Shown one piece after another: positions 33,665 through 43,743 of a stretch of DNA of 64,000 nt. The notes under the pieces are model-generated. The model saw nothing but the letters and a program-made list of their open reading frames with translations. It was not told the origin of the DNA and did no database searches. Position 1 is the first letter of the stretch. Every line of letters begins with the position of its first letter. The position numbers were made by a program, and so were the translations under genes. Source of the DNA: SZUA-430 sp046153995 (GTDB lineage: Bacteria; Pseudomonadota; Alphaproteobacteria; Micropepsales; Micropepsaceae); contig JBJXEH010000049.1 of NCBI GenBank assembly GCA_046153995.1, positions 1 to 64,000 on the forward strand. Direction: 5' to 3'.

Positions 33665-34443
33665 GCCGGCCGCCGGGCCTTCGTGAAGAGGCGGAAGAAG
33701 TTGTCCGTGGTGACTTGCTCGAGGCGCTCGGCATCCACGCCTTTCAAGCGGGCGACGACGTCAGCCGTGTTCTTTACGAATGCGGGCTCGTTGCGCTTAC
33801 CGCGGTGGGGCATTGGCGCGAGATAAGGCGCGTCGGTTTCGACCAGCAGCCGTTCCAGAGGCACTGTCGCCACGATGGAGCGTAGTTCGTCGGCCTTCTT
33901 GAACGTCACGATGCCCGAAATCGAGATGTAGAAACCGATATCGAGCGCGGTCTTGGCAAGTTTGGCGGTCGATGAGAAGCAATGGATCAGCCCTGGGAAT
34001 GCGCCGCGACCGTGTTCTTCACTAAGGATTTCACACAGGTCGTGGTCGGCATCGCGCGCGTGCACGATCAACGGTAGTTGCGTCTCACGCGACGCGGCAA
34101 TGTGCGCCCGGAAATTGCGGATCTGATCGTCGCGCGGGCTGTGCTCATAGAAATAGTCGAGACCAGCTTCCCCGATCCCAATCACGCGCGGGTGCGCGGC
34201 GCGCTCAATCAAGGCATTGGCCTCATTCAACGGTTCGACGGCCGCCTCATGCGGATGGACACCGACGGAGCACCAGATGTCTTCGTATCTTTCCGCGATG
34301 GCACGCACGCCTTCGAACGCGCTGAGCCGCGTGCCGATCGTGAGCATCGTGCCAACACCCGCGGCACGCGCGCGCTGAACCACCGCGTCGAGCTCAGGCC
34401 CGAAGTCTGGAAAATCAAGGTGGCAATGACTATCGACGAGCAT
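33661..34443 (-). CDS. tatD: TatD family metal-dependent DNase/hydrolase
   Basis: 260 residues. The metal ligands are in place: DSHCHLD at the start, GIGEAGLDYFYEHSP in the middle, LIVHARDADHD, LIHCFSSTAK and VETDAPYLAP. TatD proteins are metal-dependent 3'-5' exonucleases. It starts nine bases after holB and its stop overlaps the MBL gene by four bases. Confidence 0.95.
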   Translation of the reverse strand: MLVDSHCHLDFPDFGPELDAVVQRARAAGVGTMLTIGTRLSAFEGVRAIAERYEDIWCSVGVHPHEAAVEPLNEANALIERAAHPRVIGIGEAGLDYFYEHSPRDDQIRNFRAHIAASRETQLPLIVHARDADHDLCEILSEEHGRGAFPGLIHCFSSTAKLAKTALDIGFYISISGIVTFKKADELRSIVATVPLERLLVETDAPYLAPMPHRGKRNEPAFVKNTADVVARLKGVDAERLEQVTTDNFFRLFTKARRPA

Positions 34444-34452
34444 GGCTTGGCG

Positions 34453-35556
34453 TCAGCGTTGAGACGCCGCCTCAATAGCAAAAAACGTGTTGAGAACCAG
34501 TTGTTTCTTGTCGAGATTCAGGTCGTCCGCCCGCAGAGCGTCGGCCTTGAGTGCTTCCCAAAGGCCGGACCAGCGATCCAACGGCATCACCGCGCGCAGG
34601 TGTCGCAGAAGCGCGTCTTCATCTGGGATATCTGCAAGGGGCGCGTGCGCGCCGCGCAACGCACGCTCTTCAATCTGGGAAAGCAGGCTCACAAATAAGT
34701 ACAGGCCGCGTTCGACAGGTGAGCGCGCGACCTTTTCGGCGAAACCGAACAGCTTGGCGCCGTTCAGACGCGGCACTGTCAGCAGCAGTTCCACAATCTC
34801 GCGATACATCGCCGAGGCGTCGCTTTCTGCAAGTTCCAAGGCGCGGCCAGGCGCGCCTCCGGCGAGCGCCGACAGTAGCGCTTGGGACTTTTGGTCGATG
34901 GATGGCGCAAGCGCTGCGACCGCCTCGTGCATAGCGTCTGCGTCAAGGCTGCGCAGCGTCAGCAAGCGGCATCGCGAACGCGTGGTAGGAAGCAAGCCTC
35001 CCGGTGCATGCGAAACGAGCAGCAGCAGCGCGCCGGAGGGCGGCTCCTCCAATATCTTCAACAGCGCGTTTTGCGAGGCACGGTTCATGTCGTCGGCCGT
35101 GTCGACGATGGCGATGCGTGCGCCGCCTTCAGATGCGTGGCGCGAGAAAAAGCCGTGCAAACGGCGCACCTCGTCGACCGGCAGCTCGGTCTTGAATCGC
35201 TTTTTTTCGTGATCCCAAGGGCGGCGAATGACGATGAGGTCCGGGTGAGCGAGAACTGCGACCTGGCGTGCAACGGAACTGTTCGCCGGCACAGCAAGGT
35301 CGTCAGGGCAGTTCTTCGCACCGTGCGCGAGCACAGCGCGCGCAAAGCGCCAGGCGAGGGTCGCTTTCCCAACACCCTTTGGGCCCGCGAGAATCCAGGC
35401 GTGCGGCAGACGGCCGGAACGTGCCGCTGTGGCCAGCGTTTGTGCGGCCGCTGCGTGGCCATAAAGCTCGAAGCGTTCGCGCGGGTGCGGCAGGTCACCG
35501 ATACGATCGCTTTCGGGCGTGGGTTCAGCGTCTGCCGCTTTGGCTCTGGGCGCCAT
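34453..35556 (-). CDS. holB: DNA polymerase III subunit delta'
   Basis: 367 residues, clamp loader subunit. HAWILAGPKGVGKATLAWRFA is the P-loop-like region, retained here as GPKGVGKAT. SLHGFFSRHASEGGARIAIVDTADDMN and NALLKILEEPPSGALLLLVSHAPGGLLPTTRSRC-type sensor motifs follow (SRC near residue 190). The ATG shares one base with the tmk stop (TAATG), so translation is coupled. Standard tmk-holB-tatD order. Confidence 0.95.
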   Translation of the reverse strand: MAPRAKAADAEPTPESDRIGDLPHPRERFELYGHAAAAQTLATAARSGRLPHAWILAGPKGVGKATLAWRFARAVLAHGAKNCPDDLAVPANSSVARQVAVLAHPDLIVIRRPWDHEKKRFKTELPVDEVRRLHGFFSRHASEGGARIAIVDTADDMNRASQNALLKILEEPPSGALLLLVSHAPGGLLPTTRSRCRLLTLRSLDADAMHEAVAALAPSIDQKSQALLSALAGGAPGRALELAESDASAMYREIVELLLTVPRLNGAKLFGFAEKVARSPVERGLYLFVSLLSQIEERALRGAHAPLADIPDEDALLRHLRAVMPLDRWSGLWEALKADALRADDLNLDKKQLVLNTFFAIEAASQR

Positions 35557-36185
35557 TAGAGGCTCAGTCGTGTCGAGATAGCTGCGCGCACGGCTTCGTG
35601 CACGTTGTCGATGCTCTGGGCGGCGTCGATGATGACGCAACGTTTGGGCGCGCCGCGTGCGATTTCAAGGAAGCCGTCGCGCAGGCGTTCGTGGAACGCG
35701 CGGCCCTTCCTTTCGAACCGCGTTTCGGCGTCGCGCCGGGAGGCTGCGCGCTTCAGGCCTTCGTCAACGGGCAGATCGAGAACAAGCGTGAGATCGGGTT
35801 CCGCGTTCCCCATCGCGAGCCGATGAAGTTCCTGCACTACGCGCTTGTCGAGGCCGCCTGCGTAGCATTGGTAGGCCATCGTCGAGTCCGCGAAGCGATC
35901 GCAGATGACGTGGGCACCGCGGGCAAGTGCGGGATCGATGACTTGGCGCCAGTGTTCGACGCGCGCGGCGTAGAAGAGCAACGTCTCGGCCAGAGGCGAC
36001 CACCGGTCGGCCGCACCTGTCACAAGGAGTGCGCGGATGTCTTCGGCGGATGGGGAACCGCCCGGCTCCCGCGTCTGAACCATGTCTGAGCCGCCTTTCA
36101 TCAGGTGCTGGGCCAGCAACCGGACTTGCGTTGATTTTCCGGTGCCCTCCCCGCCTTCAAATGTGATGAAGCGGCCGCGGCTCAT
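35556..36185 (-). CDS. tmk: Thymidylate kinase
   Basis: 209 residues, dTMP to dTDP. The P-loop FEGGEGTGKST at residues 9-19, the TREPGG base-binding motif, DRFADST and a later LID arginine-rich region (KRAASRRDAETRFE) are complete. The start overlaps the end of the D-alanyl-D-alanine carboxypeptidase gene by four bases, continuing the coupled reverse-strand run. Confidence 0.96.
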   Translation of the reverse strand: MSRGRFITFEGGEGTGKSTQVRLLAQHLMKGGSDMVQTREPGGSPSAEDIRALLVTGAADRWSPLAETLLFYAARVEHWRQVIDPALARGAHVICDRFADSTMAYQCYAGGLDKRVVQELHRLAMGNAEPDLTLVLDLPVDEGLKRAASRRDAETRFERKGRAFHERLRDGFLEIARGAPKRCVIIDAAQSIDNVHEAVRAAISTRLSL

Positions 36186-37432
36186 TGGCTCGCCGGTTGC
36201 GGGGGTGCGTCGTCTCCAGAGATTTTGACGGCTTCGGAGGCTACCTGCGGCTCCGGTGCGCTCGACAGCAACTCCTTCACACCAACTCTGATTTGCGTGA
36301 AGAGACCGCCGGAATCGACCGCAGCGCCAGCGTAGACGGGCACAAACGTATCCGGAATCCCAGGCGCCGAAATTGTGAGCTTGCCGAGTTCCTGCCCGCG
36401 CTGCACCGGCGACATGACGGGTTCGTTGTATGTCAGCGCCACTTTTAGGCCTTCGCGAGAGGCGCGGCGCATCAATATCTTGACGGGCTGCCGGACTGCC
36501 AGCGGAACCGTTCGAACTTCACCTGCCCAGACGTCGGCTTCACCGACAACATCGCCTGCCTTGAGCAGCGCGTACGTGCGGAACTCGCGGAAGCCTAGAT
36601 CGAGGAGGCGTTTCGATTCTGCTGCACGTTCGTTCTCGCCGCCGAGGCCGTTGACGACCAAGATCAAGCGCCTGCCATCTTGGACGGCGGAAGATACCAG
36701 ACCGTATCCCGAATCCGCTGTGTGTCCGGTCTTCAAGCCGTCTGCGCCAGGATACGTTCCGAGGAGCAGGTTCCGGTTAGCCTGCTTGATGCCGTTCCAG
36801 GTGAACTCGCGCTCGGAGAAATACGTGTAGTACTGCGGGAACTCGCGGATGATGTACGACGCCAAGCGTGCCAGATCGTGCGCGGTGACGCGCATTTCGG
36901 GATGCGGCAAGCCGCTCGCGTTTTTGAACACTGAGCCCGTCAGACCGATCTTCTTCGCTTCGGCGTTCATCAACTCCGAGAACGCTTCTTCCGATCCGGA
37001 GAAATGCTCGGCGACGACCGTGCATGCGTCATTGCCGGATTGGATGATGATGCCGCGCAGTAGGTCCTCGACCTTGATCTGGGAGCCGATGCTCACGAAC
37101 ATCTTCGAGGACTCGTTCTTGCCCGCAACCGACAAGCGCCAAGCCCTTTCGCTGACCGTGAACGTGTCTTCGAGCCGAAGCTCGCCGTGCTTTAGTTTCT
37201 CGAAAAGGATCGCAACCGTCATCAGCTTGGCCATGGAGGCTGGCGCCATCGGCCGATCACCGTCCTTCGAAAACAGAATGCTGCCGGTTTCGTGATCCAT
37301 CATCAGCGCGAACTGCGCCGATGTTTGCAAGGCTGCCGGATCAAACAGTTCCGCCGGTGCTACGGCCGGTTGGGCAAAAGCGCGTGCGGCAACGGCAAAA
37401 ATGATGACGCTTAGGAGCGATATCAGACGCAT
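36182..37432 (-). CDS. dac: D-alanyl-D-alanine carboxypeptidase (penicillin-binding protein 5/6 family)
   Basis: 416 residues. An N-terminal signal peptide ends at ARAFAQP. The active-site motifs SMAKL (SxxK), SGND (SxN) and KTGHT (KTG) appear in order, and the C-terminal PBP5 domain has PLAVRQPVKILMRRASREGLKVAL. It trims the peptide side chain of peptidoglycan in the periplasm. It is followed by tmk and preceded by rlpA, both common partners. Confidence 0.94.
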   Translation of the reverse strand: MRLISLLSVIIFAVAARAFAQPAVAPAELFDPAALQTSAQFALMMDHETGSILFSKDGDRPMAPASMAKLMTVAILFEKLKHGELRLEDTFTVSERAWRLSVAGKNESSKMFVSIGSQIKVEDLLRGIIIQSGNDACTVVAEHFSGSEEAFSELMNAEAKKIGLTGSVFKNASGLPHPEMRVTAHDLARLASYIIREFPQYYTYFSEREFTWNGIKQANRNLLLGTYPGADGLKTGHTADSGYGLVSSAVQDGRRLILVVNGLGGENERAAESKRLLDLGFREFRTYALLKAGDVVGEADVWAGEVRTVPLAVRQPVKILMRRASREGLKVALTYNEPVMSPVQRGQELGKLTISAPGIPDTFVPVYAGAAVDSGGLFTQIRVGVKELLSSAPEPQVASEAVKISGDDAPPQPASQ

Positions 37433-37439
37433 GAGAATC

Positions 37440-38360
37440 CTACTCGACGACGATATGGGCGCCGTTGTGACCTTTGTCGATGACCGTGTTCAACATGGAA
37501 TCGGCTTGTTCCACGGTCGTATAGGGTCCGAACCGGACACGGTAGATGGGTTTGCTGTTTGGGGCGGATTGGGTCACGCGAGCGCCGCCCGCGTAGACTA
37601 GCCGCTGCGCCAACCTGTCAGCGTTTCCGCGGGTTAGGAAGGCGCCGACTTGAACCCAGATTTGGGTGCTGGCGGGGACGGAAACTGTGGTCACCACGCC
37701 ATCGATGCCGTCGGTGGTGACAGGCACAATCGGTGCCGTGGAAGCGACGCGCACTTCGGCTGCGGGTGGCCGCGCGGACGCTGTGGCTGCGCCGGGTGGC
37801 GGGGCCAATTCGCTGCTGGCTACCGAGCTTAACGGTGCAGCCTTGATGCTTTGCGGCGCTGCGGAGATTTCGTCTTCGTCCTGCGGGGGCGATGCGCCGA
37901 CCTCCGCCCGGCCTTCGAACTGTACGCGGACGCGGGCGGTTCCGTTTTCGTGGAACCCGAGGAGTTGTGCGGCGCGTCGCGACACGTCGATGATCCGCCC
38001 GCGCGCATAGGGTCCGCGGTCGTTCATTCGCAGCCGGAGCGAGCGTCCGTTCTCAAGATTCGTGACCCGCACGATCACAGGCATCGGCAACGTGCGATGC
38101 GCCGCGGTCAGCGCGTTCATGTCATAGCGCTCGCCGTTCGCGGTCGCCTTGCCGTGGAAGTCTTGGCCGTACCACGACGCGATGCCGGTCTCGTCGTAGA
38201 ACTGGTCTTCCTTCGGGTAATACCAAACGCCGTTGATCTGGTACGGGTTGCCGACCTTCCAGCCTCCCCCGCCACCGCCGCTCTTGTCGGCTGCGCAGCC
38301 GGCGAGACCAACGATCAACACTCCAACCAATGTCGAGCGCACCAATCGCGCGAGCCGCAT
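37440..38360 (-). CDS. rlpA: RlpA lipoprotein, septal ring lytic transglycosylase with SPOR domain
   Basis: 306 residues. The lipobox LAGC is near residue 22. The double-psi beta barrel has GIASWYGQDFHGKATANGERYD and LRMNDRGPYARGRIIDVSRRAA, with the catalytic D in NDRGPY. The C-terminal SPOR domain (IWVQVGAFLTRGNADRLAQRL) binds denuded peptidoglycan at the division site. It ends seven bases before the dac start, so they are likely co-transcribed. Confidence 0.95.
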   Translation of the reverse strand: MRLARLVRSTLVGVLIVGLAGCAADKSGGGGGGWKVGNPYQINGVWYYPKEDQFYDETGIASWYGQDFHGKATANGERYDMNALTAAHRTLPMPVIVRVTNLENGRSLRLRMNDRGPYARGRIIDVSRRAAQLLGFHENGTARVRVQFEGRAEVGASPPQDEDEISAAPQSIKAAPLSSVASSELAPPPGAATASARPPAAEVRVASTAPIVPVTTDGIDGVVTTVSVPASTQIWVQVGAFLTRGNADRLAQRLVYAGGARVTQSAPNSKPIYRVRFGPYTTVEQADSMLNTVIDKGHNGAHIVVE

Positions 38361-38512
38361 CGCACTGTTCCGTAACGTGAGTTGAGATCTGCGGCGACTC
38401 CCGCGCCGCGACCGGGTGCGCTAAACTGCGCGAGCGCTGCAGACGGCGCAAGACCGCCTCACACGATCCGATCCGCCTCCACTCGCTCCAGTGGTGCGGG
38501 TGAAAGGGAGCC

Positions 38513-39295
38513 ATGAGCTACAAACCATTCGATTTGACGGGAAAAGTGGCCCTGGTGACGGGCGGAAATGGCGGGATCGGCCTCGGGATGGCGCAGGCCT
38601 TGGCCCAGGCGGGTGCGGACATCGCGATCTGGGGGACCAACGCGGATAAGAACCGGGCCGCGGAGGCTGCCCTTAAGGTCACCGGACGGCGGGTGCTCGT
38701 GCAAACGGTCGACGTCGCGAGCGAGGCGCAGGTCGTCGACGGCATGGGGACCGCCGTCGAGAAGCTCGGCCGGGTCGATGCGGTGTTTGCGAATGCTGGA
38801 ATTGGAATTGCCTCACGTTCGTTTCTCGACATCACGATCGAGCAATTTCGAAAGGTCGTTTCGGTCAACCAAGAAGGCGCGTTCTTCACGTTGCGCGAGG
38901 CCGCTCGTCACATGCGCGACCGCGCAACGAAAGGCGATGCGGGTGGATCGCTCGCGGTGGTCGCGAGTTTGGCTGCCATCGAAGGCGCGGCCCGCAACCA
39001 GCACTACGCCGCGACAAAGGGGGCCGTGATCTCGATGATGCGGGCGATCACCGTCGAGTTTGCGCGCGACGGCGTTAGGGCGAACGCGATCCTGCCCGGT
39101 TGGATTGCGACCGACATGACCGCGATGGCTCAAACGTCTACCGTATTCACGGACAAGGTGATCTCTCGCGTGCCCGCGCGGCGGTGGGGACAGCCGGCCG
39201 ATTTCGGCGGCATCGCCGTGTACCTGGCGAGCGATGCGTCGGCGTACCACTCCGGCGACACGTTCGTGATCGACGGCGGCTACGCTGTCTTCTAA
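38513..39295 (+). CDS. Short-chain dehydrogenase/reductase
   Basis: 260 residues. The cofactor loop TGGNGGIGLG (residues 16-25), NAG in FANAGIG, and the catalytic YxxxK in HYAATKGAV are present, with a serine about 15 residues earlier in VVASLAA. It closes with DGGYAVF. The classical SDR type; substrate unknown. AAAGGGAGCC precedes the ATG. Its last four bases overlap the convergent tpiA. Confidence 0.92.
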   Translation: MSYKPFDLTGKVALVTGGNGGIGLGMAQALAQAGADIAIWGTNADKNRAAEAALKVTGRRVLVQTVDVASEAQVVDGMGTAVEKLGRVDAVFANAGIGIASRSFLDITIEQFRKVVSVNQEGAFFTLREAARHMRDRATKGDAGGSLAVVASLAAIEGAARNQHYAATKGAVISMMRAITVEFARDGVRANAILPGWIATDMTAMAQTSTVFTDKVISRVPARRWGQPADFGGIAVYLASDASAYHSGDTFVIDGGYAVF

Positions 39296-40050
39296 GCGAC
39301 CTTTGCGCCGTCGATGATCGCCAGAAAATCCGCCGCCTTCAGGCTTGCGCCACCGACGAGGACGCCGTCCACGCCTTTCGCGTGAAGAATTTCCTTGGCG
39401 TTCGACGGCTTCACCGAGCCGCCGTAGAGCAGACGGATCGCGGCACCGGACGGTCCAAGCTTGGCGACGATTCGGCTTCGAATGAACGCGTGCGCTTCTT
39501 CGATGTCGGATAGCGAAGCCGTCTTGCCGGTGCCGATCGCCCAAATTGGCTCGTAGGCGACGGCGGTGTTTTCTGTGTTTGCGCTGGCTGGAATGCTTCC
39601 TTCGATCTGACTCGCGAGTACGGCCTCCATACGGCCGGAAGCACGCTCAGCATCACTCTCGCCGATGCAGATGATTGCCGACAATCCGGCGCGCCACGTT
39701 GCTGAGGCTTGTGCTGCGACTTCGATGCTCGTTTCCCTATGATCTGTGCGCCGTTCCGAATGGCCGGCAATCACGTAGGTCGCGCCAGCGTCTTTGAGCA
39801 TCTCCGCACTGATATCGCCGGTGTGCGCGCCGCTGGCATTCGGGTGGCAGCCCTGGCCGCCGAGCCGAATCGCCGTACCGGCCACCGTTTCGATCAATGC
39901 GCGCAAAAGCGTCGCAGGCGGGCAAACCAAAACCTCGGGCATGGCGGGGTGGTTCTTTAGGCCCTGGGCAAGGGCTGCCACTTCGGCTTTTGCCGCGAGT
40001 AGCCCGTTCATTTTCCAGTTCCCTGCAATCAGTTGTTTTGTCGTCGTCAC
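39292..40050 (-). CDS. tpiA: Triosephosphate isomerase
   Basis: 252 residues, glycolysis/gluconeogenesis. GNWKMN at the N-terminus, the electrophilic histidine in AGHSERR, the catalytic glutamate in AYEPIWAIGTG and GGSVKPSNA with the phosphate-binding loop are all intact. GTG start. Divergent to ppiD across a 206-base gap, a gene pair usual in alphaproteobacteria. Confidence 0.97.
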   Translation of the reverse strand: MTTTKQLIAGNWKMNGLLAAKAEVAALAQGLKNHPAMPEVLVCPPATLLRALIETVAGTAIRLGGQGCHPNASGAHTGDISAEMLKDAGATYVIAGHSERRTDHRETSIEVAAQASATWRAGLSAIICIGESDAERASGRMEAVLASQIEGSIPASANTENTAVAYEPIWAIGTGKTASLSDIEEAHAFIRSRIVAKLGPSGAAIRLLYGGSVKPSNAKEILHAKGVDGVLVGGASLKAADFLAIIDGAKVA

Positions 40051-40256
40051 GGCTCGGGTCTTGCGCCTCGCGTTAGGGGCCTGAACGAAAGCCCCCGCGG
40101 TCTTTCAGGTCAAGGGTTTGCCTGACTTGCCGCCGCTATGAACGGTCCTTAGTATCCACGCCGCTTCGGTTGGGTGCCGACGGGCACCGCCGTTTGGGGT
40201 GACCTGCGTGCGCCTCACCGTGATTGACAACCCACAAATTCTGGTAACGACGTCTC

Positions 40257-42134
40257 ATGCTCGACACTCTGCGCAGGTCCTCCAAAGGTTGGCTTGGGGG
40301 CCTTCTCATCCTCGTTCTGGTTGGCAGCTTTGGCTTTCTGTTCGGCATTCAGGATTGGATGGACTTCACGCCAACGACCAAGATTGCGACGGTCGGCGGC
40401 GAGAACATTACGCCGGAGACGTTTCAGCAAGAGTTCGCCCGCTATCTGAAACGTGCTTCGCGCGAGACCAAGGTCGAGCTTTCGACCGCGGAAGCGAAGG
40501 CAAAGGATCTGGACCGTATTGCGCTTGACGAGATGCTAACTCGGTACGCGATCGTCGGGAAGGCGAAGGCCTTTGGCCTCACCGTCACGAACAATCAAGT
40601 TGGCGACATATTGCGGGCCAACATTCCCGACGGGTCTGGCGGCGTAAACCGGAACCAATTGCAACAGTTGTTGCAGGACAACCAGGTCAGCGAGCCGCAG
40701 TTTTACGAGCTCGTGCGTTCGGATCTTCTGCGCAGTCAATTGGTGCGGACCGTCACGGGCGGCGTCACCTTGCCGCCGGGAATGGAAGCGGCGCTGCACC
40801 GGTTTCGCCGGCAGCGGTTGGTCGCGGAGTACGTTCTCATCGATCCCGCACGTGCCGGACAGATCAACGACCCGGCCGACGCGGCGCTCAAGACCTACTA
40901 CGACACCCACGCGGACAAGCGCTATTCGACGCCGGAGTATCGCGGCTTTACCTTCGTCACGATCCGGAACGAAGACGTGGCTTCGCGCGTGACTGTCACC
41001 GACGACGAAATTCGGAAGGCCTACGACCGGGCCAAAAACTATTTCGAAACGCCCGAGAAACGGAAGATCGAACAGATCCGGTTCAAAACGGAAGCCGCAG
41101 CGCGGACTGCGAAATCGAAGTTGGATGCCGGTCAAACGTTCGAGGCCGTCGCAATTGCGGAAGGCTTCAAGCCCGAAGACATTAAGCTTGGCGAAGTCTC
41201 GAAGACGGATACGACGATCCCGGCTGCGGCGTTCGATCTGCCGGTCAACAAAGTCAGCGATCCGCTGAAAGGTGCGTTCGGCTGGGTGATTTTGCGCGTG
41301 CTGGCCGTCACGCCGGGCACGGTCAAGACGTTCGAAGCGGTTCGCGGGGAAATTCGCGACCAATTCGTCAAAGAGCGCTCGAAAGATATGCTCGTCGGAT
41401 TGACGATCGACTTCGAAGAGGCGCTTGGTGGCGGTGCGACCATCGAAGAAGCAGCGAAGAAGTTCAATCTCGCGGCGAAGTCGATTCCCACTGTAGACCT
41501 GCGGGGTAATGATCCCGCGGGCGCGCCCGTTCAAGGGCTGCCCGGTGGCGACTTCTTGACCCAAGTTTTTGCGACAGAGACGGGCGTCGATTCCGACGTG
41601 GGCGAAACCGGCGACGGCGTTCGTTACCTCTATCGCGTGGATAAGGTGACGCCGGTTGCGCGTAAGCCGCTGGCCCAAGTTCGTGAAGAAGTGCTGACGA
41701 ACTGGCGCAACGAAGAGCTTGCGAAACGTCTGACCGGGATCGCCGATGATCTGGTGAAAAAGGGTAACGGCGGCCAGTCGATAGCTTCGATTTCATCGTC
41801 GTTTGGCGTCGCGCCGCTCAAGACCGACCCGATGCCGCGGTATGGCGTCCAAGCGGTCTTTGGTCCGGATGCCATGGAAGCTGCTGGCGAGGCTAAGATA
41901 GGGCAGTTTTTCACTGGTTCGGTCATTGACGGAAAGAGCCGCGTGGTCGCGAAGCTCACCGAGATTACCTATGAAGACGAGGCGCCGACAGACCCACTTC
42001 GTGCGGCTTACAGTGCGAACCTGCGCCAGGTTTTTGCCGAGGATTTGGTCGAACAGTTCAACAACGCGATCCGGGCCGATGTTGGCGTTTCGATCGACGA
42101 GACCCAGTTCGCCAAATTCCACACCGGCGAATGA
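40257..42134 (+). CDS. ppiD: PpiD-like membrane-anchored peptidyl-prolyl isomerase/chaperone
   Basis: 625 residues. One N-terminal membrane helix (WLGGLLILVLVGSFGFLFG) anchors a periplasmic chaperone. A SurA-N-like region follows, then a parvulin domain near residues 260-370 (RKIEQIRFKTEAAARTAKSKL, PLKGAFGWVILRVLAVTPG). It assists folding of proteins that leave the Sec translocon. The stop overlaps trpE by four bases, so a cell-envelope chaperone and tryptophan synthesis share a message, as in many relatives. Confidence 0.92.
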   Translation: MLDTLRRSSKGWLGGLLILVLVGSFGFLFGIQDWMDFTPTTKIATVGGENITPETFQQEFARYLKRASRETKVELSTAEAKAKDLDRIALDEMLTRYAIVGKAKAFGLTVTNNQVGDILRANIPDGSGGVNRNQLQQLLQDNQVSEPQFYELVRSDLLRSQLVRTVTGGVTLPPGMEAALHRFRRQRLVAEYVLIDPARAGQINDPADAALKTYYDTHADKRYSTPEYRGFTFVTIRNEDVASRVTVTDDEIRKAYDRAKNYFETPEKRKIEQIRFKTEAAARTAKSKLDAGQTFEAVAIAEGFKPEDIKLGEVSKTDTTIPAAAFDLPVNKVSDPLKGAFGWVILRVLAVTPGTVKTFEAVRGEIRDQFVKERSKDMLVGLTIDFEEALGGGATIEEAAKKFNLAAKSIPTVDLRGNDPAGAPVQGLPGGDFLTQVFATETGVDSDVGETGDGVRYLYRVDKVTPVARKPLAQVREEVLTNWRNEELAKRLTGIADDLVKKGNGGQSIASISSSFGVAPLKTDPMPRYGVQAVFGPDAMEAAGEAKIGQFFTGSVIDGKSRVVAKLTEITYEDEAPTDPLRAAYSANLRQVFAEDLVEQFNNAIRADVGVSIDETQFAKFHTGE

Positions 42135-43645
42135 CGGAGCTGACGCCCACGTTCGACGCCTTTCGCGCCGCGTACGATGCCGGTTCGCCGCAGATCGTGG
42201 CGCGTTCACTTGTCGCGGATTTGGACACGCCCGTTTCGGCGTGGATGAAACTGGGTGTGTCCGATCCCTACTCGTTCCTATTCGAAAGCGTGCAAGGCGG
42301 CGAGATTCGCGGGCGGTACTCGATCATCGGCTTGAGGCCGGACATCATTTGGCGTTGCCGGGGCGCGAAGGCCGAACTGAACCTGCGCGCGCAGGAAGCG
42401 CCGGACGCGTTCGTTCCCGAAGCTAATGCGCCGCTTGCTTCGCTTCGCGACCTCATTGCGCGAACGCGAATGGAGCTGCCCCCTACCCTGCCGCCGATGG
42501 CGTCGGGCGTGTTCGGCTATCTGGGTCACGACATGGTGCGGCTGATGGAGCGGCTGCCCGCGGCGAAGCCCGATCCGTTGGGGTTGCCGGATGCGCTTCT
42601 CGTACGACCGACCATCGTTGCGATATTCGATGCGGTCAGGGCGGACGTAACGATTGCGACGCCGGTGTTTCCGCAAGCAGGTACCGGTGCGCGGCAGGCC
42701 TATGACGCAGCGGAGGAGCGCTTGTCCGCCGTTGCCGTCGACTTTGCGCGCAACCGTTTGCCGGAAGATGCCTACGCCAGCGACCCGCTGCAGCTCGCCG
42801 AGCCGCAATCGAATACGACGCGCACCGAGTATCACGACATCGTCGCCCGCGCGAAGGAGTACATCGCGGCCGGAGACATTTTTCAGGTGGTGCCGAGCCA
42901 GCGGTTCCGCCGGCCGTTCACGTTGCCGCCTTTGCAGCTTTACCGGGCGCTGAGGCGGCTTAATCCTTCGCCCTACCTGTTCTTCCTAAACTATCCCGGT
43001 TTTTCGGTCGTTGGATCGAGCCCTGAGATTCTGGTGCGCGTTCGCGACGGCGGCGTCACGATCCGTCCGATCGCGGGTACGATCCGGCGCGGTGCAGAGC
43101 CTTCCGAGGATAAGGCACTGGCCGAGAAGCTCCTCGCCGATCCGAAGGAGCGGGCCGAGCATCTGATGTTGCTCGACCTCGGCCGCAACGACGTCGGCCG
43201 GGTGGCGGTGACCGGCACGGTCAACGTGACCGAACAGTTCGTGATCGAGAAGTACAGCCACGTGCAGCATATCGTGTCGCAAGTCGAAGGCCGCTTGCGC
43301 GCGGACAAGGACGCGGTCGATGCGCTGATTGCGGGCTTTCCGAACGGTACGACCAGCGGCGCACCGAAGATCCGCGCGCTTGAGATCATCGACGAACTGG
43401 AGAAGGAAAAGCGCGGCATCTATGGCGGCGCCGTTGGCTATTTCTCCGCAAACGGTGCCATGGACACGTGCATCGCACTCAGGACCGCGATCGTAAAAGA
43501 CGGAACCATGTACGTTCAGGCGGGCGGCGGCGTCGTCGCCGACAGTGACGCCGAGGCCGAGTTCATGGAAACCGTCTACAAGTCAGCCGCCCTGTTCCGC
43601 GCCGCCGAAGAGGCGCAGCGGTCGGCGGGCAAGGTCAACCGCTAG
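42131..43645 (+). CDS. trpE: Anthranilate synthase component I
   Basis: 504 residues, chorismate plus ammonia to anthranilate. The N-terminal regulatory part has the LLES-like loop as FLFESVQGGEIRGRYS, the tryptophan feedback site. The catalytic part has NPSPYLFFLNYPGFSVVGSSPEILVR, PIAGTIRRGAEPSEDKALAEKLLADPKERAEHLML and the ending GAVGYFSANGAMDTCIALRT. It overlaps ppiD as ATGA. The glutaminase gene trpG lies 3.7 kb further on, separated by three unrelated genes. Confidence 0.97.
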   Translation: MTELTPTFDAFRAAYDAGSPQIVARSLVADLDTPVSAWMKLGVSDPYSFLFESVQGGEIRGRYSIIGLRPDIIWRCRGAKAELNLRAQEAPDAFVPEANAPLASLRDLIARTRMELPPTLPPMASGVFGYLGHDMVRLMERLPAAKPDPLGLPDALLVRPTIVAIFDAVRADVTIATPVFPQAGTGARQAYDAAEERLSAVAVDFARNRLPEDAYASDPLQLAEPQSNTTRTEYHDIVARAKEYIAAGDIFQVVPSQRFRRPFTLPPLQLYRALRRLNPSPYLFFLNYPGFSVVGSSPEILVRVRDGGVTIRPIAGTIRRGAEPSEDKALAEKLLADPKERAEHLMLLDLGRNDVGRVAVTGTVNVTEQFVIEKYSHVQHIVSQVEGRLRADKDAVDALIAGFPNGTTSGAPKIRALEIIDELEKEKRGIYGGAVGYFSANGAMDTCIALRTAIVKDGTMYVQAGGGVVADSDAEAEFMETVYKSAALFRAAEEAQRSAGKVNR

Positions 43646-43743
43646 GCTTTGCCGTTACGGCACGATAGCGGCAGGATTTGACTTGGCGGCGCGGCGTTGA
43701 TCGCCCATGCTTTGCTCATCGACATCACCGGAGGAACCTACCC

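Noticed and set aside
40536..41678. 380-codon frame opposite ppiD
   Set aside because: Composition of a shadow frame; ppiD has full domain support.
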